From Amphimedon queenslandica (taxonomy: Eukaryota > Porifera > Demospongiae > Haplosclerida > Niphatidae), in contig NW_003546257.1 of the NCBI RefSeq assembly GCF_000090795.2, positions 563,383 to 595,903 of the forward strand: a stretch of DNA of 32,521 nucleotides, given 5' to 3'. Of the stretch, positions 18,585 to 29,883 are shown one piece after another; position 1 is the first letter of the stretch, and every line of letters begins with the position of its first letter. Under the pieces are notes generated by a model. That model worked only from the letters and a program-made list of their open reading frames with translations, did no database searches and was not told the origin of the DNA. Made by a program: the position numbers and the translations under genes.

Positions 18585-21500
18585 ATGGGCAACAATCTAC
18601 AAGTAAGCTTACTTAATACCGATTTATAGATTAGCTTTGACATCATGTCATTAACAGGCCCAGCAACAAGTCTCTGATCCAGCTCCTTGGCCCGCAGGTA
18701 ACATATTAAGTTCACATTTAAATGTCAGTTTATACTGCTTTGTTCCTTGTAGAGCTTGTCAATGCTTTCGCTTCACTTGTAGCTAAAGTAAAGTCTAAAT
18801 CAAGCGAGACAATATCAGACCTTTCAGTCCTCGTGGACTACATATGCGGGCTACCAATCAGTAGGAGCAATCATCATCAGTCCACATCATCGGACAGTCT
18901 CATTCCTCAACTGAAAGAGGCTCAAACTCTAGATAAAGTTTACGACGTGATCCAACCATTGATTAGATTCAATCAATGCGACCTGCTCAAGTGTCTTGTT
19001 GATAAATTTGGAGAGGAGGAGACCAAGAGAGAGCTGGAGGAGTACTTGTCATCAGTGGATAAGTTCAATCGAGAGATGACAGTTGACGAGTTAGTGGAAC
19101 TGATGACGAAGCAACAAATTAACTGGACAGACCAAGAAAGAGAGAGAGCCGAGACAGAAGGATGCACCATTAAAATGATACTTGACGATAAGTACGGCAG
19201 GAATAATCTCGACCGGTTGCAGAAAGATGTCACTTCTATTTTCAATTGTGAGAATTATGTCCTAGCTCTTGCTGCTGCAAAGAAAGGCTCCATAGAGTTA
19301 GTGTGGTGTACTGGAGTGGGGGCTGTCCAGTACTTGACTGAAGCTGCAGTTGATAATATGGAGCTACTGAATGAGATTGGAGTAATTGAATTAAGAGTTG
19401 GAACTAATTCCATAAAAGTAAATGGAGAGGTGTGTGGAATGCACATTATAGTAACAAACATGTCTTGTTAAAATCACATTAAACTATACATGGTAGAGCA
19501 TTGTAAAAATAGAAAATTCCCTCCTTTTCATTTTTGGCGAAATTTGTAAAAAAAAAATCTGAACTTGATTGGAATCAGCTCAAACTTGCTGCACAACATA
19601 AGAACATGTATATGTATCAGGAAAAATTATAAAAATGGAGAAGTTTCTCCTAGCCATTTTTGACAAAATACTCTGTATATGCTATATAAGGTATAAGAGT
19701 CTTTGGTCCAATTTCTGAGCAACTTGACAATCCACTGACAAAAAACTGCATGAGCACTTTGTCAAAATCCTGTTAGAAACCTTGTATGACCATTTCATTA
19801 TAATAGCAGATCAAATTAATTAAGCAATGTGTCTGAACATTGTTAGAATGTAATTCCAGGTCCTGCATGAAAAGTCAAAATAATAATATTGATAATAGTG
19901 GCATACTATGTTGTTTTTCTAATAGGTTGATGCTAGTGAGATGCCTCCATCAAACAATGCCATTGATGAAGTGTGTGCAGACGGTAACACTACATCTCAA
20001 GAACAGGGGCTTCTCTTGAACCTGTTCCAAAATATTGCCGGATTCATGAAAGCAGGGAATTTGGAAGATGCTTCCAGGTTGCTGCACGATCCTCAGCTAC
20101 CCAGTGATGACTTAGGGGAGTTATTACAAATGGTGGACGAAGAGGGTTCATCTTTACTACACATTGCTGTCACCGTCAATAACTTGGAGATGGTCAAGGT
20201 TGTTCTCACTGCTATACACAAGAGAAATGAGGAGTCATTGAAGTGGCTACGGAATGCGAAAGGAGAGTCCCCATTACACATTGCATTCCACGTTGATAGT
20301 ATTGAGATTATTAAGGCATTGCTGGAATTCCCTAAAGCAGCTGTCATCCCATCTAATCACGCCAACCTACTACAGATAGCAGCCAGTGATCCTTCACCCA
20401 ATTCTGTCATTAAACTCAAATTAGTCATGGAACATTCAAATGGGAATCCACTCAATCTCTATCCTGATTTCAGACAGCATTTCCCTGCCGTTCGATTCCC
20501 AAAGGCGGAGCTAGAGAGTACCATACCAGTCATTGTTGTTGGTGATTCCAATGCTGGAAAGAGCACTCTTATAAAATCCCTCCAGATCGAAGGTGTCAAG
20601 AGTCAATTCTTTCATTTATTTTTCAGTGTCTCAAACGTCAGTGCTCACAAGGCTGGTATAATTCCGACCCCATTCCAAAGTGCCTGGTTTGGGAACGTAG
20701 TTTTCTACGACCTCTCATCACATCGTGAGTTCGTACATGAGGCAATACTACACTGTGGGCACCTCTCTGATGCTGTATTCATTGTCGTTGTCAATCTTCA
20801 TGACAAGACTGATGACATCACTAAGCAGCTGGTATACTGGCTCAAGTTCGTCAAGTATCATTACAACAAGGCCTGTGGGAGGTCCGACCGACTTCCTAAT
20901 GTAGCAATTGTTGGTAGTCATCTTTATCAGCTGAGGTTTGGGAAGCTGGCCAATAGAGAGAGGTTTCTACATTACGCCTATCCAAGAGCTAGACCTCATT
21001 TCAATGAAGCTGATTTCAATATAATAGCACGTGAGCTGATGGACTGTAGAAAGAGCTCAGTACCTAATACCATACTCCATCTTGCTCTCTCTCATGAGTT
21101 CAAGACACTTCGGAGAAACAGGCCACAGCTGCCATCCCAAAGCTACATATTGTATGGAATGATGAAGGACTACTGCAACAAGAAGAGGGTCTCATTCATG
21201 TCTGTGTGTGAGATCCTCGTCCTCCTGGATAAGGAAGATGCTCATTGCAAGATGATTCAACCAAAAGTCATGGAAGTCCTTAGACTTTGTAAGCCACTGG
21301 GAGAGCTCAATCTCCTCCTGGTGCTTGAAAATGAGGAGGAGCTTGAGAGGAGTTGGATAGTCATTGACAGTCATTCTCTTCTCTGCAAGGTAGAGCAGGC
21401 CATTTTTACTGACGACACACCAGCTACAAATGATGGTATCCTAATGCATGATGTTCTATTGAATCTATTTGATGCTATGCCTAACGTTGATCCTGAGATG

Positions 21501-22505
21501 ATGATAAAGCTCATGATCCATTACTGCTACTGCTCCAAACTCCATTCCACATTCTCCCCTCTTCCTTCATGGGCAAAGCACAACAGATACTTCTTTCCTC
21601 ATCTCCTCCCTGAGCAGCCGATCAGCCAACCAGCACAACAAAAGTTGATGTTTGCTTGGACTCTCTCACCTTCTTCACCTTACCAATACTTCATGCCGTA
21701 CTTCATTCATCACTTTTTACTGCAGCTCTGCCAAGAGCCCGAGATTTCACGAGAGAACTATGATCGTGCTCGCCGCACTTTAATCACAAGCTTCCCTGCT
21801 ATTGGTCTTGAGATGGTAGTACATGTCTACTCTAATCAAGCTATCATCGTGAGCATGAGGACTGAGGGTCCCAGCTCGTCTGAAAGTATCATAAACTGCC
21901 TCCAAATGAGGAACCGACTGGTGGCTAAGATAAGAAATGTTGTTGAGGAATTGGATCCCGAAATTAAGAGTAATCTCTCGCTTAAAGAAGCTCTGATTAG
22001 TGGAAAAGATATGCGACATCCTGTCCACTATCCTGTACTACAGCCACCAAAGATAAGAGGAATCATACACTCTGAGATAAAGCAGAGATATGGTATAGAT
22101 GATGTACTGAATGCAGTTAAGAATAGATCAATGAGTGTTAGACCAATGAATCATCCTGAACCACTGTCATCAGTTGAAGACCTGCTAGAGTTTGAACCTT
22201 ATTTCTATCTAAGTGATGAAGTGAGATCAACTTTAAAAGATCCTGTGAATCCAGCTGACAGCATCAGTGATGCTTTCTTTGAGAGTTTAGCTAGAGACCT
22301 GGGGATGGAGAGACTTCATTTGGTTTTGTCTGCAGTTGGAGTGTCCTCCATTGATAATGAGTCCATTAGGGAGGTACCTGAGGGTAACTTTCACAGGAAG
22401 CTGAGCAGAGCTGTTAGTTTTGTACAAGGAATGGGACTAACTTATGATAGACTAAGGACCATACTGGACTCTGTGTCTTTCTTTAAACTTCATGAACTTT
22501 ACTAA
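18585..22505 (+). CDS. Ankyrin-repeat, Roc-like GTPase protein (4 exons)
   Basis: Exons 18585-18602, 18658-18697, 18753-19429 and 19926-22505 keep phase and give 1104 residues. Order: short Gln-rich N-terminus (MGNNLQAQQQ); a helical acidic region to about 130 (LLKCLVDKFGEEETKRELEE); a mixed segment at about 150-245 (LALAAAKKGSIELVWCTG) resembling modules I associate with sponge and cnidarian signalling proteins; two to three ankyrin-like repeats at about 315-400 (GSSLLHIAVTVNNLEMVKVV, GESPLHIAF); and a Ras-of-complex-like GTPase with P-loop GDSNAGKSTL (451-460). The switch-II motif reads YDLSSHREF (506) rather than DxAGxEE and the base-recognition motif reads VGSHLYQL (574) rather than THxD, so nucleotide handling may be altered. 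A COR-like winged-helix region and a helical C-terminus follow. The nearest concept is a ROCO-type scaffold, but without a kinase. An alternative start is ATG 18722 with intron 2 retained. Exact function unknown. Confidence 0.78.
19500..19700 (-). repeat. Family A repeat fragment in Roc-gene intron 3
   Basis: A single diverged unit in inverted orientation (GGAATCAGCTCAAACTT, ACATAAGAACATGTATATGT, ATCAGGAAAAATTATAAAAA) within intron 19430-19925. The rest of that intron shows nothing recognisable. Confidence 0.85.
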
Positions 22506-22676
22506 TAGTAGATGTTGTTATAATTGTCTCAAATGTTTTATAATTAATTATTTTGAAATAACAAATTTTAATGCTATTAATAGCAGTCAAATCAAACACA
22601 CACAAAAAGCATTGATGGTACAAGAACAACAAAGGTCAACTAATAATTATAATTATCGTTATTATTATAATTATTA

Positions 22677-25600
22677 TTATTGGGTGCACGTTGGAAGTGA
22701 CTCTTCAGGATCATCATTGTCACCATACATATCAAGGTCAGGATTAACATATACACACATGTAAATATCTTGAGTGAATCTACGAACATATTCTGGTATA
22801 TCTCTAGCAGGAGTATTCATCAGTCGATCCTCACTAGCAGTACGGGAGTAGATCCAATCCTGTAGCTCAGCAGTAACATCAACCACTCTAGGAACATTGT
22901 ACATATCATCTGTAGAATAGAGAAATAGTTATGATAATGAATCAATAGTGGTTCATCTTACGTAATCTATCAGCCATGCTATCATGAAACAGCCATTTTT
23001 CTCCTGCTCTAGTGAAGCACACATAATGACTGGTCTCAATACATATCACTGACAGCAACTCCATCTTTGAAAAATTGTTAGCATCACTAGTCCCAGGCCT
23101 AATATCTACAACTTCTACACGATGACCTTTACGCTCTCTATGTGCACTTTCGTTACACTCAGAACAGTAATAAACATAACGATCAGTAATGTTGAAAAGA
23201 TCCTTAGGACAATTGTAACAAGCAGAAGATACTGAACCATTTAGACAAAATCTACATTTCTGATTTCCCCTTGTATCTATACAAAAGTTAATGACATTTA
23301 GATTTATTACAAACATTATTCCTTACTGGGGTCCATTAATGGTTTCACATCAAGTGTCAGTGATGGAATTATTTTGCTGTACATTTTGAATTCTTTACCA
23401 AAACGTGGCATCTGAAGCAACAGTTTGGAAGGAGCCTACACATCAAGTGTCATAATTATCACAAGTTATGATAAGTAACATAAACTTACTCTAGTGAATG
23501 AGATGTTTTGCTCATGAAACATTTGTGCTATCAGTTTCTCTGTTTTAGGTACTTCAGTATTATTAGGATCAATCTCAAAGAACAGCTGAATGAAAAACTC
23601 CTTTTCAACACCAAAAGGACGTCTAATGCAATTATTAATAATAAATCATTATTATTAATTAATTAATGGTAATAATAATAATTATTGATTACTTAATAGT
23701 CAGAAATGGAGGTATGTGAAGCACTTCCTTAAACAAAAGATTAAGAAATTCTTCAGGATCTAATAATAATAATACCATTAATTGATGATGTCATAGTAAG
23801 TAGTTCACCTTTTTCATCAGTTTTGGCTCCTTTCATTCTACCAAATTCTTCTAAACTATCTCTCAATCCCATTATTGACTCATATCTTGCTAATCCATGC
23901 CTACATACAGGAAAAACAAAACCAGTTATAGTAACCAGTTATAACAAGAAACACTTAACACTCACTTTCTCAATGGATTAACAATTCCTTTCCAAAGAAA
24001 ATGTTTAACTTTTCTTCCAACCTCTTCAGTTGGTTCTTTGAATATCAACTCATCAAATGAATCAGATAGTGCAAATAATCCAAACACAGTGGAATCAAGG
24101 TAACATGAATTATGATGACCTTGAATACCATGTGAATTACCAATGTACAAATTGAATAGATTAGGAGATCCCATAGTGTCAATTTCTTCAGTTACTGGTG
24201 CATACTTTGATAATGCTACATGTGTAATAGAGAAGATAATAAATAAATCACACTGTATTAATAATTTAACATACGGTTATCAATATCTTGTCTCATATGT
24301 GCTGGTACTTGTCCTTCATCCATATATCTTGTGTCTTGTCTAAGAGCTGTCAATGGACAAAAGAAACCATTACCATAAGGGCAAGTAAAAAATCTTCTTC
24401 CACCCCGTGTACCATCAGTACCACCATTTATTGTTTTCTCCTATAAATGATACATACAAAATAGATTAATTAATACATGTGACATACCAATTCCACTCCA
24501 GCTATTGCTCCAGCTGGGTAGTCAGGTAGTGTCCCTATCCACTTTATTACACCATACAATGGATCACCTTTTTGTACATCAACAGACACCATTGACCCAA
24601 TAGTGAACTGATGATGAGGATCAGGAGGAGGACCACCAGATGGATACTGGTTAGAAGAACCACCAGGTTGGTAGTTGTCAGAAGAACCACCATGAGAACC
24701 ACCAGGTGGATACTGATTAGAAGAATCACCATAGTACTGGTTAGAAGAACCACCATGATACTGGTCAGAAGAACCACCAGATGAATACTGATTAGAAGAG
24801 CCACCAGGTTGGTAGTTGTCAGAAGAACCACCATGAGAACCACCAGGTGGATAACGATGATGAGAATCACGAGGATGATGATGATCAGGACGACCTGCAG
24901 GAAGATCAGAAGAGGGTCGATTAGGATCAGGAAAACGTCGATTAGGATCAGGTGAACGTCGATTAGGATCAGGAGAACGTCGATTAGGATCAGGAGAGTG
25001 TCGCTGATAATAATTACTATCAGGTGAAGGGAGGCTAGTGTATCCTTCTTCTTCACGATAAGGTTTTGGTGATGGTTTTTGTAATCCTTGAGAAACAGGA
25101 TTGACACTTTGTTGCTGATCTTCAGGAACAGTATGATAAGGTTGAACATCTAAGTAGTTGTCGTCTGTAGGCTTAACTTCTCCTCCATTAATAATTTCAT
25201 ACTCAGCTGGATCACCATCACCATGTTGGCTCTGTTGTCTTGCTAGTTCAAATGCTCGTTCTTCTTGTTGTCTTCTTCCTTCACTGAGTGGCACACCAGA
25301 TTCTATGTGCATCATAGACTCTGACATCTTATCCTTTTCATTTTCATTATTCTGACTCAATGCTCCAACTCCAGCAGCAGATCCTTCCTCTTCCTGTCCA
25401 GGGCCTCCTCTTGTTTGCTGGGGATGACGTGTCTTCTCTTGTTTCTTGTCCTTGTTAGCTTTCTCAAGAATTTCTTTCTGAGATCGATATTCTTCTAAAC
25501 TTAAACCTACTTTCTTAGCTTTTTCAGCTTCCTGCTTCATAGCATTGGCTTCTTTTTGTTGTTTAGCATACTCCTCAACATGAAGTACGACACCATATTC

Positions 25601-26887
25601 CTCAGGAAGGAACAAACGAGTGTGACCAAAGCCAACTTTAAAAACTTCTTGGCCACGACTGCCAGTAATGTCAAGATACATACCAGGGAAATGCTTATCA
25701 ATAGATAAAAATGTCTTTTCCTAATAATGAGACAAATAAAATGTACAATAGATATATGTATCTCACTTACCACATCAACTCCAACAGCAGCAACAGTAGA
25801 TAACTTCCTGTCACTTTCATTATAAACTCTAGTTGTTCCCACCCACTTTACTGTACCATTAAACACTTCATCTCTCACTGACTTCACAATCACACGATCA
25901 TCAACTTTAAAGTTTGACTTATGGTTAGGATCTGTTTTCGCATAAAACTGACTCGAAGCATCATAAACTTCTCTCTTCTCATTAAAATCTGATGTACCAG
26001 ATGGATGTTTCTTGGTTGGTTCACCAGTGATAGCACTTTTTTTAGTGACAGGTTTCTCATCCATAGGATATTGAGATTTCTTTGTTATCTTATCCATAGA
26101 TACAAAGACAGCATCTTTGGATCCACAAGAGAAATATGGATTGCCATTACCGGTACCTTTACCACGACATTTCTGTTCCTAATAAAGATAATTAAGTATT
26201 CAAATGCCATATAAATCCAAATTTTCATGGTCTAAATTTTTATGATTTTTATAAAATTTTAATAATCATAATCATAAAATTTAAATTTTAACCATTAAAA
26301 ACTATAATACCAGTCAGTACAGTCACCACTGCAATAGCAGTCTATGTTGGTTAATAATTCATGTCATGGAAATTTTAGACCATAAAGATACTGTAGTTAT
26401 TCAGTAAGTCATAACTTACTTGTATTTCAATACCAAAATATGTTCCAAGAGTCTCTTGTATAGGACCAATGTAACGTATTACACCTTTGACAATGGAAAC
26501 AGGAGCATCAGGTCTCAATTTCATTTTGAACATCACCAAATCACCAGCAACCAAATCCATTTTCTCCTTCTTTATCGCATCTGATTTGAGGTATTCCTGT
26601 AATCGTGTGCCATGAGGTTCCACTGCTAATAAATATCTCATTTCTTTCTCTTGTAAAGGAGCTACATCCATATGCCCAACATGTAAAACAACGTATTCAT
26701 CATCTCTATACAAACGATAATTTGGTGGAGGCTTGTCGCTCTCGATCTGACGTATTTCTTCCTTTGGTTGTTCAATTACTAGTTCTCCTTTAGGTACTTT
26801 ACACTGCTGTGGAGCACCATCATCTTTATACACTAAACCGCTCTTGTCTTTCAATAAAATCGAGAGTGAAGGAGGACTATCGGCCAT
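22677..26887 (-). CDS. CYLD: CYLD deubiquitinase (11 exons)
   Basis: Removes Lys63- and Met1-linked ubiquitin chains and so dampens NF-kB and related signalling. Minus-strand exons: 26887-26420, 26178-25771, 25720-24488, 24440-24275, 24215-23966, 23900-23809, 23759-23693, 23622-23490, 23435-23327, 23276-22962, 22909-22677. They stay in phase, giving 1157 residues (human 956). CAP-Gly 1 spans about 110-190 (IRYIGP...GKGTGNGNPYFSC), CAP-Gly 2 about 247-333 (VKWVGTTRV...GHTRLFLP) and CAP-Gly 3 about 665-740 (IKWIGTLPDYPAGAIAGVEL), the NEMO-binding one in mammals. The USP-type catalytic domain has Cys796 in GHHNSCYLDST, MPRFGKEFK, a B-box-like zinc module (CRFC, CYNC, YYCSEC, HRERKGH), His1059 in ETSHYVCF and Asp1074 in FHDSMADR, so the active site is intact. 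Extra length comes from a low-complexity linker between CAP-Gly 2 and 3. It shares a 75-bp promoter with PIGU, containing a kB site. Confidence 0.96.
24640..24990 (-). repeat. In-frame coding repeats in the CYLD linker
   Basis: Two coding tandem arrays lie back to back in exon 3. One is a 21-bp unit encoding SPDPNRR four times (about 24916-24990, residues near 537-564). The other encodes GGSSNQY/GGSSDNYQP-type units (about 24640-24850, residues near 582-655), including a duplicated block of roughly 55 bp (about 24660-24712 and 24798-24853). Both are Pro/Gly/Ser-rich and probably disordered. They are absent from vertebrate CYLD as I remember it. Confidence 0.85.
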
Positions 26888-26962
26888 AATTTCAAAGGGG
26901 TTTCCCAGATTGTTATATATTCCCGTATACTAATCAGTATACCAGAACCAGATCTGCAGATC
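26888..26962. promoter_or_regulatory. Bidirectional CYLD/PIGU promoter with kB site
   Basis: Only 75 bp separate the start codons of CYLD (-) and PIGU (+). The interval contains GGGGTTTCCC at 26897-26906, a full match to the NF-kB consensus GGGRNWYYCC on both strands, 10 bp from the CYLD ATG. A CACGTG E-box overlaps the PIGU start (26969-26974). CYLD is an NF-kB target in mammals, so a feedback loop is plausible here. The motif is seen; its use is inferred. Confidence 0.6.
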
Positions 26963-28857
26963 ATGTACCACGTGTTAGCAGTGTCAGTGTTATTACGTTT
27001 GTTCCTATTGTCACAAGAGGCCAGTGGCTGGCTCAGCGATAGAATTGAACTATCAACACCACTCAACTCATGGACACGCTGTAAGAGACAAAAAACAAAC
27101 TATTGTTTTTATAATTAATTTTAGTAAAAGAAGGTGTGGCTTTAAAGGAGGCGGGGCTATCTTCCTATCAAAGTGATCTATTTCATGAGGTGATAATGAT
27201 TAAAAATTTAATATTAATTAATTTTTAAAAAATTCTTAGACCCCTCTAGTGCTGTTTTTATTTCAATATTTGCTACCCCTGGGTGACATCATTAACGGAT
27301 TATTTTTTATCGTAAGTCATCATGTGACACATGGTCATGTGACATTATTACCTTATAAGGTCGCAGATATATTAATAGCATATTGCTTGGCTCAACTGAC
27401 AAGATTACATCATCAGAATGAGGTATGGCATTTCTAATAATAGCACATTGTTACTAAATATAGCTCAAAAATCAAGAGCAAAGAACAAAATCAGGAGGTA
27501 TAGGAAAAGGGGTGGAGCCTATTTTAATAACTCGTAACGAGTCATTACCTTCAATTGTGGCGTCAGTGTAAGTAGTGGGTGTGGTTAATTAATTATTCAT
27601 AGATCATATGCTCCTCCCACTTTTATAGATATTTAATTAATCCATTCTCAATACTCTCTTGTTCTGCCCATTCCACTGTATGTTTTAATAATCTCAGCAT
27701 TGTCTTTGGGTTATGGACGTCATTAAAAGGTTGGGTAATCAGTAAAATTTTTAACAATAGCCCAATAATTTTTTGTAGGGAACTGGTTCCTGTGTGGTAT
27801 GGGAATGAGTCTAGCTGTACAGTTCTCTTTATATCCAGTGATGCTGTTACTACCATTGTCCCTCACTGCTTATTACGTATGTAGATAATATTATCAATGT
27901 AATGTGTGTATGTATATAGTAATGGTATATGTACTAATGTAATTAAATTTAGTTTTTTGGATGTTAATGTGCTCAGAATCAGCTCAAACTTTCTACACAA
28001 CAAAAGGACATCAATATGTATCAGAAAATGTAATAAAAATTGGGGGGTGATTTCGGAGCCATTTTTCAGGAAAAACCATGGGCTATAGTACAGGGAAATT
28101 TTCAGAAATTGGCCCATTTTTTAAATTGGCCGTAACTTTAAAAATTGAAGTCAGAATCAGCTCAAACTTTCTACACAGCATAAGGACATCAATATGTATC
28201 AGAAAATGTAATAAAAATTGGGGGTGATTCTGGAGCCGTTTTTTGGAAAAAAACATGGGTACAGGGAAATTTTCAGAAATTGGGCCATTTTTAAAAAATG
28301 GCTGTAACTAAAAAAATTTTTGTCGGAATCAGCTCAAACTTTCTACACAGCACAAGGACATCAATATGCATCAAAAAATGTAATAAAATTTGGGGGTGAT
28401 TCTGGAGCCATTTTTTGGAAAAAACCATGTACCGGTACTATAATTAAAAAATGGCTATAGTACAGGGGAAATTTTTTTAGAAATTGGCCTATTTTGTGAA
28501 GACCTTCTAATGTTCATAATAAAGAAATGCTTGTACATACATTATAAAAATTGTTATTATATTTTGGTATTAATACTAAAGGTCAGTTATTATTGTATGA
28601 TTTTTATCAGTCCTTTTTCTCACACACACACTCACCTCTCTTTCTATCTCTCCCATTTCTTTCTCATATATACATGTACATACAGTCTGGTAGAACAAGT
28701 GGTGTATTAAAGTTCTTACTGTACACTGTGTTATGGATGATTGGCATATTGTGTGTATCTTTATTGATAACTGGCGGATCATGGGATTTTATAAATGGAG
28801 TTTATGGAGTCATGTAAGCTTTTTTATACCTCCTAATTAGAAATACACCCTCTCTCT

Positions 28858-28903
<46 letters not shown>

Positions 28904-29823
28904 CTTCCCCTCTTAGTTTACTTGTTCCTGATTTCACTCCTAATGTTGGCTTATTCTGGTATTTCTTTATGGAGATGTTTGATCATTTTCAAGTTTTCTT
29001 TCTCTGTGTCTTTCAAATCAATGCCTTTATTCATGCCATTCCACTCACCATCAGATTCAAGTAATAAATACATTAAAAAACACAGCATGTGTACATGTAC
29101 AGTATAACCTCTCTTAATGGACACTCTCTATAGTGTACACCTCCATTTAACGGACAGCACCTAGTGTACCAATTACATTCCTTACTGTATAAAATAACCT
29201 CCACATAAAGGACACCTCTGTATAACAGAGACACTTTCTTGTACCAAAGTGTCCATTATATAGAGGCCATACCCTGCATAAGTAGATGCCATATTATTTA
29301 ATCATCCCTTTCTCTCTTCTTATAGTCAAGACCCAATGTTCCTAGTGTATACTTTACTGTCTCTGATCTCATTATTTAAATCATACCCAACTGTTGCTGA
29401 TTTCATTATACCAGTATCATTGCTACCACTGTGGACTCATGTATTCAGATGTAAGTATAATGACACACCCTCATATCCACTATCATAAAACTGACAATGA
29501 TTCTACAATACAATTATTATCCTTATTTTTTATTTCATTTATTTATTTCTTTTATTCCAGATATGAGGTTCACTCCAGTTACAATAGGTTGTGTACTAGT
29601 CAGTTCAATAGCTGGACCCATCACCTGGTATCTATGGATACACACTGGGAGTGCTAATGCTAACTTCTTCTTTGCTTTAACATTAACTTATTGTATTAGT
29701 CAGATATTCTTATTGCTTGATGTGTGTCACTCATACCTCACTCATCAGTATGATATGACCAATGGACTACCTAGGACTAGTAATAAACTAGGAACTGGTC
29801 ATGTCCTGTTGAAATTACAATAA
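26963..29823 (+). CDS. PIGU: PIG-U, GPI transamidase subunit (11 exons)
   Basis: Multi-pass ER membrane subunit of the GPI transamidase, which attaches GPI anchors to proteins. Exons: 26963-27080, 27125-27189, 27240-27311, 27360-27422, 27464-27567, 27629-27729, 27779-27876, 28686-28813, 28917-29060, 29326-29450, 29561-29823. All phases agree, giving 426 residues (human 435). Landmarks matching the family in order: [17 protein letters not shown] near the N-terminus, [88 protein letters not shown], and an ending in VLLKLQ. About ten hydrophobic segments are visible. Exon 6 ends at a weak GTTGGG donor, chosen because only it preserves both frame and similarity. The 48-nt gap between exons 3 and 4 is free of stops and could be retained. 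Intron 7 holds family B repeats. Confidence 0.95.
27955..28495 (+). repeat. Family B tandem repeat in PIGU intron 7
   Basis: About three copies of the 172-178 bp unit; the landmark CATCAATATG recurs at 28009, 28187 and (as CATCAATATGCATC) 28359. Units carry AGCTCAAACTTTCTACACA, TGTAATAAAAATTGGGGG and CATGGGCTATAGTACAGGG. Same family and orientation as 13765-14240. It accounts for most of the unusually long intron 27877-28685. Confidence 0.92.
28849..28904. repeat. CT microsatellite in PIGU intron 8
   Basis: Roughly 50 bp of CT dinucleotides just before the acceptor of PIGU exon 9 (28917). It doubles as an unusually long polypyrimidine tract. Confidence 0.9.
29098..29280. repeat. GGACA-unit interspersed repeat in PIGU intron 9
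   Basis: About 180 bp made of related short units: ACCTCTCTTAATGGACACT, ACCTCCATTTAACGGACA, ACCTCCACATAAAGGACACC, and finally the reverse form GTGTCCATTATATAGAGG. Unit ends form an imperfect terminal inverted repeat. Similar GGACA repeats are familiar from other invertebrate genomes, suggesting a MITE-like element; it has no coding capacity. Confidence 0.7.
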
Positions 29824-29883
29824 ACAGTGATTAATTTTGGTCAATTAAAATTGATTTTTATTTACCACACCTCTCAATACGCA

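Noticed and set aside
24547..25149. A 200-codon hydrophobic minus-strand frame over CYLD exon 3
   Set aside because: It is the alternate frame of the coding repeats (SPDPNRR/GGSS), made of repeated LILIDV-type words; the overlapping frame carries the CYLD domains and the splice sites.
29827..29883. Upstream ATG extension of the CYLD-like chimera
   Set aside because: The extra residues (MINFGQLKLIFIYHTS...) have no counterpart in CYLD, whose start aligns with MASMLLKEKSG at 29884.
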